From positions 1-37,375 of the forward strand of contig JBBDWJ010000123.1 in NCBI GenBank assembly GCA_040902925.1: a stretch of DNA of 37,375 nt, read 5' to 3'. Each line of letters begins with the position of its first letter. Position 1 is the first letter of the stretch. This document shows positions 1 through 6,437 of this stretch, piece after piece. The DNA comes from JBBDWJ01 sp040902925 (lineage in GTDB: Bacteria; Acidobacteriota; Terriglobia; Bryobacterales; UBA6623). Both the position numbers and the translations under genes were made by a program. Under the pieces are notes generated by a model. It was not told the origin of the DNA. It saw only the letters and a program-made list of their open reading frames with translations, and made no database searches.

Positions 1-24
1 GCCGACTTTCAGTCGAAATCAAAC

Positions 25-44
25 CTACCGGCTTTAGCCGGTAG
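25..44. repeat. 8-bp perfect inverted repeat with TTTA loop
   Basis: CTACCGGC and GCCGGTAG flank a TTTA loop, directly abutting the TTG start of the first gene. A second small hairpin, GACT-TTC-AGTC, lies just upstream. It resembles the GGCTT-type hairpin at 31602-31619. It may be a dispersed repeat or the terminator of a gene outside the window. Confidence 0.5.
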
Positions 45-2288
45 TTGTTCAGAGACTTGCACGTTTGGAGCGAACAAGATTGGTTTCCTGCCGATGAGGA
101 CGGCCATTTTACGGAGCTGCACTTGAACGCCGCTCGCGAGTGGGCGTCCCTTCGTGAAGAGACGCCAGCTGCCGCAACCCGGCACGCACTGCGCGCTTTA
201 CTGCAAGGCCATGGGTTAGTTTTCGAGGGGGGCGTTCTCATCGGCAGACGCTCGGAGGGCCAGCAATACCAAGTATGGCCGCCGGAGATTGGTGGTGACC
301 CCACCATCGCGGAACTGTGCGACCGGTACGAGGAGCACGCTGGGGGCAAGAATCTCAAGCTCATAGGTATCCGGGCACTACTGAAACCCATTCGGCGGAT
401 CTGCGGCCTCCTGGCCGCGAGCGAAGCCGCCTTGAAGGAGTACGCCTGGTATCGGGCCAAGCGACTTCGCCTGGCCGCTCAAAACAAGCAGGCCCACCCG
501 GACGATAGGCGCTACAGCAAAGAACCTAAGGACCACACGACGCGCAACGAGTGGGACCAGCTTGCGTTGCTACTCAGCTTCGAGGTGGCCGAGCAGGGCT
601 TCGGCCCCGGTGAGGCCGCTGAGCGGGCCGGCATGACTTGGACGGTGCTCCACGGGTTGGAGTCGCAGGGGAGGTTCCTGCCGAGCATTCACCCGCGGGG
701 CTTCGCAGACGGGCCACGCAGCGGTCTGTGGAGTCCAACCGACATTCGAGGCCTGGAAAGGTACCAGTCTCTGCGCAAGGCCGAGGTTTCGAAGCAATCC
801 CTCGATCAGGTCGGTGCGAATCTTTGCCAGCATCGCCCGCATCTGGCCCGGAAAGACGGCGCCTACAACGACGCGTTTGCTCAGACAAAGCTCATTGAGA
901 AGTGGGGCGACGTTGTCGAGCCAGACGGCGACGGCTTTATAAGCTGGCTGCACCGGCCCGGCGAAAAGCTCGCGGAAGACCCCCAAACCATCGCCGGGTT
1001 CGGCGAGCGCCACTTCATTCCCGCGGAAGAAAAGAGAGTCGGCGATAGAGACCTCAGCAAGCGCGCCTTCGAGCAGTATGTGCGCAGCCTCCGGCGGCAC
1101 GTTTTTCCGATCCTCGGGCCGCTGAAATTCTCGGCGCTTCGCGCGGGTGACATACGCGAGTTTCGCAGCGCGAAGCGCAAGGAAGTAGCGGAAGACACGG
1201 TCGACGACTACGTGGGCCGGCTCAAGAGCCTGCTGAAGCATGCAAGGCGGAAAAGGTTCTTCACGGGCGACCTAGAAGCCCTCTTCGAGTCGGCGCCCGC
1301 CACGGGTCAACCGGATGAGCCCGCGAGAGATCTTGAGACGGTCGTCAGTCTGGCTAGGGCGCTCGAAGCGGACCCGGCCTTCGCTATCTGGTACCTGCTC
1401 GCGGCGTTTCTGGGCCTCCGGCCGCGGGAGATCTCTGCGCTCAAATTGCGCTACGTCAACTACACGGAAACAGACCGGGCGATTCCGGCGTTGCGTCTTG
1501 CGCTGCGGTTTAAGTTCCTGAACGGGAAGGTGTACGACCTTTCGCAGCGCGAAGTGCGCGCGGGCGTGCGGCCCCTCCCGCGGTTTCTCGCGCGCATGCT
1601 GCAGAGGTTGCACGAGACTACGAACCACACCAAGGGACTCGATGACTTCGTTTTTCCCAACACGACTGGCAAGAACGCCATCGATCCCAAGAACGTCTAT
1701 CGCGATCACCTCAATCCGGCAGCGGATAAGGTTCGGGCCGGCGGCAACGCGGTCCAGCGTTTCGATATGTGGAAGCTGCACCGGACCGCGATGATGCTCG
1801 CCGATGAGGCGGGCATCGGCGTGATGCAGCAGGACAGCGTGCTCCGGCTCCAGCACAAGCCGGAGATCATACAACCCACGAATGCGGACTTCGAGGATGT
1901 TCGTGGCAAACTTGATCGGCTGTGGGCCAGGCTTCACGGCACGGAGGTTTCCGAACCAGCCGCGAAGCCGCCGGCAGTCGAGCAGCCGGCAGCGACCGAA
2001 GCCGCAGGCGCCGCGGCGGACGCCGGCCCCGGGGTGATTCCGGTCCCGCCGGCCGCAGGGAAGACACGGAGGGACCGCACGGGCGAGTTCTGCAACCTGA
2101 ACAATTGTCGCCCCGCCGATCTTTGGCGTTCGGCTAGGGTCGACAAGTCCGATGGATTTCGATGGAGGAACGACAGCCCGAAGTTTCCAGACGAGTCTGA
2201 GGTGTCGAAAAAAATCGAGAACGTGCTCAGTGGCAAGTGGAGCCTATATCGAGGGATGGAGGCCGCACGGAAAGCAGGACTGGCCTGA
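45..2288 (+). CDS. tyrosine-recombinase-like protein with degenerate active site
   Basis: The 747-aa product has a helical core-binding-like region (about 330-405) and a tyrosine-recombinase-like catalytic fold (about 430-635). The first catalytic Arg is visible in GLRPREISALK (Arg459). The usual HxLRHT box reads WKLHRT (576-581), and the box that should carry the nucleophile reads QHKPEIIQPTNADF, with Asn where Tyr is expected. The protein is therefore probably not an active recombinase, although the fold may still bind DNA. The N-terminal 330 residues are unrecognised apart from a possible helix-turn-helix near 185-225. The C-terminal 110 residues include an Ala/Pro linker and a short charged domain. 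The start is TTG with no clear ribosome-binding site, and the true start could lie downstream. It is followed by an iteron-bearing spacer and a replication-like gene. It could be an accessory or control protein of the element. Confidence 0.6.
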   Translation: MFRDLHVWSEQDWFPADEDGHFTELHLNAAREWASLREETPAAATRHALRALLQGHGLVFEGGVLIGRRSEGQQYQVWPPEIGGDPTIAELCDRYEEHAGGKNLKLIGIRALLKPIRRICGLLAASEAALKEYAWYRAKRLRLAAQNKQAHPDDRRYSKEPKDHTTRNEWDQLALLLSFEVAEQGFGPGEAAERAGMTWTVLHGLESQGRFLPSIHPRGFADGPRSGLWSPTDIRGLERYQSLRKAEVSKQSLDQVGANLCQHRPHLARKDGAYNDAFAQTKLIEKWGDVVEPDGDGFISWLHRPGEKLAEDPQTIAGFGERHFIPAEEKRVGDRDLSKRAFEQYVRSLRRHVFPILGPLKFSALRAGDIREFRSAKRKEVAEDTVDDYVGRLKSLLKHARRKRFFTGDLEALFESAPATGQPDEPARDLETVVSLARALEADPAFAIWYLLAAFLGLRPREISALKLRYVNYTETDRAIPALRLALRFKFLNGKVYDLSQREVRAGVRPLPRFLARMLQRLHETTNHTKGLDDFVFPNTTGKNAIDPKNVYRDHLNPAADKVRAGGNAVQRFDMWKLHRTAMMLADEAGIGVMQQDSVLRLQHKPEIIQPTNADFEDVRGKLDRLWARLHGTEVSEPAAKPPAVEQPAATEAAGAAADAGPGVIPVPPAAGKTRRDRTGEFCNLNNCRPADLWRSARVDKSDGFRWRNDSPKFPDESEVSKKIENVLSGKWSLYRGMEAARKAGLA

Positions 2289-2310
2289 TCTCGTTGAAAA
2301 CACTAGAATC

Positions 2311-2424
2311 CTCCACCACTTTCCACCACCTTGCCGAATGGCAGCGCCGCCATCCTGGGTAGACTGCCCCGCCCGTCGGCGCGACGGCCGAAAACTTTTC
2401 CACCACTTTCCACCGCTTTCCACC
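2311..2424. repeat. TCCACC decamer iterons in two clusters
   Basis: Two clusters of a roughly 10-bp unit, TCCACCACTT and variants, lie in the 245-bp spacer between the recombinase-like and initiator-like genes: two units at 2312-2331 and three at 2399-2424. The 10-bp period puts the units on one DNA face, as initiator-binding iterons often are. Function is inferred from position only. They could also be a dispersed intergenic repeat. Confidence 0.5.
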
Positions 2425-2533
2425 TGCTGCGGTCCACCAGTGTCGCTGCGCTAGCCTGCTGGAGCAAAACAACGAGGGGACCGCCGCGCACCTGACCTGC
2501 CAGTCGATCGCGCGCCGGCCCCCCGCGCGAGAG

Positions 2534-4225
2534 ATGACACAACAGCGTACCCCATCCACGCCCGCCCGGCCAACCGCCGGCGACCAGGGAGACGAGTCGC
2601 GCCTGCGGCGGGCGGACCTCCCGGCCGAGTTGCTGCGGCCAGCTAGCTTCACATTCAACAACGGCCTCATCGACCCAAAGCACTTCAGGAACTTGGGCGG
2701 GACCGCGCTTTGGCATTTCGTCGCTCTCTTGAACTGGCAAACCGACCCAACTGGGCTGGTCTACTACGGCAAGCCCGTCACCGCGGCAATGCTCGCTGCC
2801 ATGGTCGGCTGCCACGAGCGGACCTCGCGCCGGGCGATGCAACGCATCCAGGTCAGAGACTACGCGCAGCTGGATGCGATCGGCGATGGCTGGCGGGTTC
2901 GCATCAGGCGGCCCAAGAAGTTCTTCCGCAACGCGGACAAAAGTGTCCAACCCGCGCGGACAGAATTGTCCGCGCCCGCGGACAAAAGTGTCCAGTCTCT
3001 CCTCTTTCCTACAAAGATACAAATACCCCAAGGGGAACAAACGCCCCCCCCCTGCTGCGCACACCTTTCCGCCGCGCCGCGGCCCAGGCCGCCAGGACCG
3101 CCAGGCAATCACGATCGAGAGGATCAACGAGCTATGAGCAAGTGCACGCGTGCCTGTGCGCGCCAAGAGGTCGCGCGTTTTCGCCTGCACCCCCATCCCG
3201 GGGCGCCAAGCGACCGGGACCGTGAGGACGCTATGCGAGCGCTGATCGACGCGTTCCAGGAGTTTGCGCGCGACGACGCACACATACACAGAGCGGGTGA
3301 CTGGCTGTACCGCAACTGCAAGTTTTTTCCGGTCGCCGCTGAAGTCTATCAGGCCGTGCAAGAGACCACCGAGAGCGCGCCCGGTTGGCAATCGCCCGCG
3401 CGCGAGCCGCGCAAAACACTCAAGCAGACGCTCCGCGCGCACGGGGATCACATGCTGACGCCCGAAGCGCGCACCCTCGCGCGCAGAATGCGCACGACGC
3501 CGGAAGCGGGCTTCGGCTCGATCGACGACGAGGCAGCAGACTGGATCATGCGCTGGGAACGCGCGCAGGACGTCCGCACCGTGGCGAGCTTAGCTGCCGA
3601 CCAGGGCAAAGGAGTGCTTAGGCCGGCGGCAGAGCTTGCGGAGTTGTGTGCGCGACTCGGAGTCGAGCCCGACACGGAGCTTGCCCGCCGACGCGAAAAC
3701 TGCGCATGCGGCGGTTTGAGGACGCGATCGTTATGGTTCACCGAGGATGGGCGCGAGCTCTGTTGGGAGTGTGGGCGGTGCAGGGCTGGCGACTGGATCG
3801 AGGCAGATACCGATGCTGTGGCAGACATCGAGATGGCCGCCGCCACGTACGAGACCCAGATCCAGGCCGCCCTAAAGCGGTTTAACGGCGACGCAGGGAG
3901 GCGAGCATCCACCCGGCCGGTCGAAGTAGTGGGTGATCGCGACCTGAACAACTGGCGTGCGCGACCGCAACTCACTATCGACTGGCAGGCCGCTGAGACG
4001 CGGACAGCCGGCGCGCTACATCTACCGCCGGGGAGCAACTCGGCGCTGCTCGAGCAGATGGTGTTGGAGTGGGCGCACAAGCACCCTGGGGCTGGCCGCC
4101 CGGGGCCAGCGGAGCAAGTGGAGTTGCTCCGAGAAATCGCGGCGCGCCAGGGAACGAGTGTTCCCGCCGCGCGCCCCGCGCAGCGCCAGGAGGCCGCCGC
4201 GGCCAAGGCCGCGGCGGCAGGATAG
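2534..4225 (+). CDS. replication initiator-like protein (lambda O-like layout)
   Basis: The 563-aa protein begins with a winged-helix-type DNA-binding region (about 40-125; the helix-turn-helix PVTAAMLAAMVGCHERTSRR at 81-100), as in phage O-type replication proteins. A low-complexity linker (about 134-200) follows, then a helical region (about 225-280) whose FFPVAAEVYQAV segment recalls helicase-loader proteins, and then a zinc-ribbon-like cluster (Cys390, 392, 410, 413, 416). The C-terminus is Ala-rich and basic. The linker is encoded by DNA carrying three phased palindromes and an A/T-rich patch, the arrangement of a lambda-type origin inside its initiator gene. The ATG lacks a strong ribosome-binding site. 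A nine-C run at 3044-3052 could slip. Initiator is the favoured reading; a plain regulator is the alternative. Confidence 0.6.
   Translation: MTQQRTPSTPARPTAGDQGDESRLRRADLPAELLRPASFTFNNGLIDPKHFRNLGGTALWHFVALLNWQTDPTGLVYYGKPVTAAMLAAMVGCHERTSRRAMQRIQVRDYAQLDAIGDGWRVRIRRPKKFFRNADKSVQPARTELSAPADKSVQSLLFPTKIQIPQGEQTPPPCCAHLSAAPRPRPPGPPGNHDREDQRAMSKCTRACARQEVARFRLHPHPGAPSDRDREDAMRALIDAFQEFARDDAHIHRAGDWLYRNCKFFPVAAEVYQAVQETTESAPGWQSPAREPRKTLKQTLRAHGDHMLTPEARTLARRMRTTPEAGFGSIDDEAADWIMRWERAQDVRTVASLAADQGKGVLRPAAELAELCARLGVEPDTELARRRENCACGGLRTRSLWFTEDGRELCWECGRCRAGDWIEADTDAVADIEMAAATYETQIQAALKRFNGDAGRRASTRPVEVVGDRDLNNWRARPQLTIDWQAAETRTAGALHLPPGSNSALLEQMVLEWAHKHPGAGRPGPAEQVELLREIAARQGTSVPAARPAQRQEAAAAKAAAAG
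2935..3025. other. putative origin: three phased palindromes plus A/T-rich patch
   Basis: Three 14-bp palindromes of form GGACA-N4-TGTCC lie at 2935-2948, 2958-2971 and 2980-2993. Their starts are 23 and 22 bp apart, about two helical turns. They are followed at 3004-3025 by a stretch with 16 A/T of 22 bases in otherwise very GC-rich DNA. This matches the initiator-iteron plus unwinding-element layout of phage origins located inside O-type genes. The alternative is a three-site operator for a dimeric repressor. Confidence 0.55.
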
Positions 4226-4498
4226 CCGCGATGCTTGTACGCGCTAAGCAGGGCAGCGCGCGAGGCGCGGAAAGGGAGAGACGCGAGTAGCTGATGGCGC
4301 ACGAGATCACAGGCGGGCGAGAGGGTGCTGATGGCGCCGCCGCCATGGCAGCGCCGCCGGGCGGCCCGCGGCGCCGGCGGAGGCGGCAGCCGCGGCAACT
4401 CGCCTTGCCTCTCGCGAAGACAAACGAGCAGAGCGCCACCGAACATTTGCCCCGCGGCACGTTTTCGTTGCCCACAACCGATCCGCGAAAAGCTAAGC

Positions 4499-4530
4499 TG
4501 TCGATGTTTTCCGAAGGAGACATCGACATG
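4499..4530 (+). promoter_or_regulatory. hairpin enclosing the integrase ribosome-binding site
   Basis: TGTCGATGT (4499-4507) and ACATCGACA (4520-4528) are perfect 9-bp inverted arms around a 12-nt loop that contains the Shine-Dalgarno GAAGGAG (4513-4519). The last stem base is the A of the ATG start codon. The dyad spans two helical turns, so it could equally be a DNA operator. This ribosome-binding site decides the start at 4528. Confidence 0.6.
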
Positions 4531-5826
4531 GCGAGAAGACGCGGGCAGCGCCCGACGAAAAAGAACCCTTATCAAAAAAAGGGCTCGTGGTACGTGCGCT
4601 ACCGAGAGGACGTGCGTTTGGCGGATGGCTCGATCGGCCGCATCGAGCGCCACAAATACTTAGCGGATGCAACAGGCGAGCACAGGCTCAATCAGACCGA
4701 AGCAAAGCGAAAGGCTTGGGATGAGGTTTTCTCGATGCTCGACCAGTGGGCGTTGTGTCCGCAGTCGATGGCTACGGTCAGGCAATTTGTCGAGGCCAAG
4801 TACACGCCCGGTGTCGTAGCCAAACACAGGAGCAAGCTCAGCCGCGAAGTAAAACAGAGCAACCTCAAGAACCACGTGCTGCCGGCGTTCGGAGACAGGC
4901 GCCTGCGCGATGTAGGAGTCGAGGATGTAGAGGCGCTGCTGGACGCGAAAATCGCCTCCGGGCTCTCCACCCAAACCGCCAAACACATCCGCAACACCAT
5001 CAGTTCGATCTGGCGCTATGCGCGCGAGCTCAAATACTTCACCGGGCAGTTGCCGACCGATTTCCAATGGCGCGTTCCCATGCGCCGTGTGCGACGGCGC
5101 GGCTCACTGAGCTTCGAGCAAGCTCAGTTACTGGCCGAGGCCCTGCCCGAGTTCCGCACACTGATTCTGTTTCTGGTGCTCACCGGCTGTCGGATCGGCG
5201 AGGCGCTGGGGCTTCGATGGCGCAACGTGAACCTCGCAGACCAACCAATCGCATCGGGAGAGGTCGTTATCGGACCCCGCTCGGTCGCCCTGGTCGAGGC
5301 CTGGGTTCGTAACGAGTATACGAGCGTGAAGTGCGAGAACCTCCACGAGCGGCTGGTGGCGCTGCCGGACCAGGAGCCGGGAGACCTGTTCGCAGTCCTC
5401 CTCAGCCATCGCACGCAGGCAACGTTCGTACTCCCGGACCAGCCCGTGTTTGCATCCTCGACGGGCCGGCCGGTCGACCAGCACAACATCCTGAAGCGCA
5501 AGCTCAAGCCGGCGGTCGCGGCGATCAACAAGCGGATCGAGGACGAAGGTCTAAGCGTTCCAAAAATACCTGAAGCGCTGTCGTGGCACTGGCTGCGCCA
5601 CACGAACGCTTCAATGACCGACCAGGAAGGCATGAGCCCGGTTGATCGGCAAAAGGTGCTGGGCCACGCGGCAGCGTCGATGACGATGCACTACTCACAC
5701 GCGGATTCGGAACGCCAGCGTGCCGGACTGCAACGCGTGGCTAACAGACTCATGGCCCAACCGCAAAATCCGAAGAGCCCAAGTTCGGAGAAGGTCATTG
5801 TGTTCCGCCGGAGGGAGGCGGTGTAG
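4528..5826 (+). CDS. tyrosine site-specific integrase
   Basis: The 432-aa protein has the full tyrosine recombinase plan: an N-terminal arm-binding-like region (GSWYVRYRED), a helical core-binding domain (about 75-190) and a catalytic domain with Arg in TGCRIGEALGLRW, HWLRHT for the HxxR box, LGHAAASMTMHYSH for the second His, and the nucleophilic Tyr. All key residues are present, unlike the recombinase-like protein at 45-2288. It should integrate and excise the element at the adjacent tRNA-Arg. The frame stays open upstream to 4294, but the strong GAAGGAG eight bases before ATG 4528 and the family-like N-terminus MARRRGQRP support this start. A perfect hairpin covers the start region, suggesting control of translation or transcription. 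Confidence 0.9.
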   Translation: MARRRGQRPTKKNPYQKKGSWYVRYREDVRLADGSIGRIERHKYLADATGEHRLNQTEAKRKAWDEVFSMLDQWALCPQSMATVRQFVEAKYTPGVVAKHRSKLSREVKQSNLKNHVLPAFGDRRLRDVGVEDVEALLDAKIASGLSTQTAKHIRNTISSIWRYARELKYFTGQLPTDFQWRVPMRRVRRRGSLSFEQAQLLAEALPEFRTLILFLVLTGCRIGEALGLRWRNVNLADQPIASGEVVIGPRSVALVEAWVRNEYTSVKCENLHERLVALPDQEPGDLFAVLLSHRTQATFVLPDQPVFASSTGRPVDQHNILKRKLKPAVAAINKRIEDEGLSVPKIPEALSWHWLRHTNASMTDQEGMSPVDRQKVLGHAAASMTMHYSHADSERQRAGLQRVANRLMAQPQNPKSPSSEKVIVFRRREAV

Positions 5827-5990
5827 TTGAAAAGGAACGTACGAGCAGCTTGTGCGCAACGTCTTTGCAGCCGTTGAGGCACCCTGACCGCGGAATGGAT
5901 CATGAGTGAGTTCAGTGACACCCAACGTGCAAAATAGCGGCAACAAAGCGGCAAAGCATTCGGGAGGATCTTCGTAAGTGATTGAAAGAG
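5827..5990. other. attachment-region spacer between integrase and tRNA
   Basis: No gene is seen. AGCGGCAA occurs twice, 11 bp apart (5936-5943 and 5947-5954), which could be integrase arm-type or accessory sites close to the tRNA end. This reading rests on position alone. Confidence 0.35.
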
Positions 5991-6067
5991 TGGTACGCCC
6001 GCCGCGATTCGAACGCGGGACCTTTAGCTCCGGAGGCTAACGCTCTATCCATCTGAGCTACGGGCGC
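5991..6067 (-). tRNA. tRNA-Arg (anticodon CCG)
   Basis: The reverse strand folds as a standard 77-nt cloverleaf: acceptor GCGCCCG with CGGGCGT, D-arm GCTC/GAGC, anticodon stem TTAGC/GCTAA with loop CTCCGGA giving anticodon CCG, T-arm CCGCG/CGCGG with TTCGAAT loop, and an encoded CCA. It decodes the Arg codon CGG. An intact integrase gene lies just beyond its 3' end, so this is the likely attachment site, with the integrated element restoring or carrying the 3' part of the gene. Confidence 0.95.
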
Positions 6068-6077
6068 AGACGAAATC

Positions 6078-6106
6078 AGTATAACTGAACGCCTCGCCTC
6101 GGGTAA
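6078..6106 (-). promoter_or_regulatory. putative promoter of tRNA-Arg
   Basis: On the minus strand, TATACT (6078-6083) is preceded after 17 bp by TTACCC (6101-6106), and the tRNA starts ten bases downstream of the -10 box. The -35 box is weak. Confidence 0.5.
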
Positions 6107-6437
6107 TGGCTACTCCCGCGGAGCCCTCCATTGCGTTGGCCTTTTCGGCCTTGCTCGCCGCCGGCCCGCGCGCTGTATTCCGCGGCTTCACACCGGTATT
6201 CCACGAGTTCATGCCCCCGTGTAGCCGCATCCGCGATGCCCGTTGCTTTCGTTGGGCCCGCGGGCGCTTAGAAGGCCGGCCCTGGCAGAATGAGACTCGT
6301 CACGGCTACACTACGGTTGACCATTTGCATGGCTTGAGTACTGAATCCCGGGTTCGACGCTCGCGCTTGGGGCGCTGATCCGCCGCGGTGAATTCTGCGC
6401 CGCATGAGGTCGAAGTGGACCATTTGAAGGTATCCCC
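6107..6437. other. intergenic leader region before the PSD1 gene
   Basis: No credible gene is seen. TTGACC (6317-6322) and TACTGA (6339-6344), 16 bp apart, form a possible sigma-70 promoter for the downstream operon. GAAGG at 6426-6430 is the ribosome-binding site for the GTG at 6438. Confidence 0.4.

Larger units (their letters stand above)
1..5993. mobile_element. right-hand part of an integrated genetic element at tRNA-Arg
   Basis: Seen: two tyrosine-recombinase-type genes flank a replication-initiator-like gene, all on the plus strand, and the intact recombinase ends about 165 bp from the 3' end of a tRNA-Arg gene. Known: tyrosine integrases commonly target tRNA 3' ends and lie next to the attachment site. 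Inferred: the element runs leftwards out of the window and its right junction is in the tRNA 3' half. I found no second copy of the tRNA 3' end in the window, so the other junction is not visible. No structural phage or conjugation genes are seen, so prophage, satellite or integrative plasmid cannot be told apart. Confidence 0.6.

Noticed and set aside
4294..4527. Upstream extension of the integrase frame
   Set aside because: It lacks family-like sequence, and the strong GAAGGAG and typical N-terminus point to ATG 4528.
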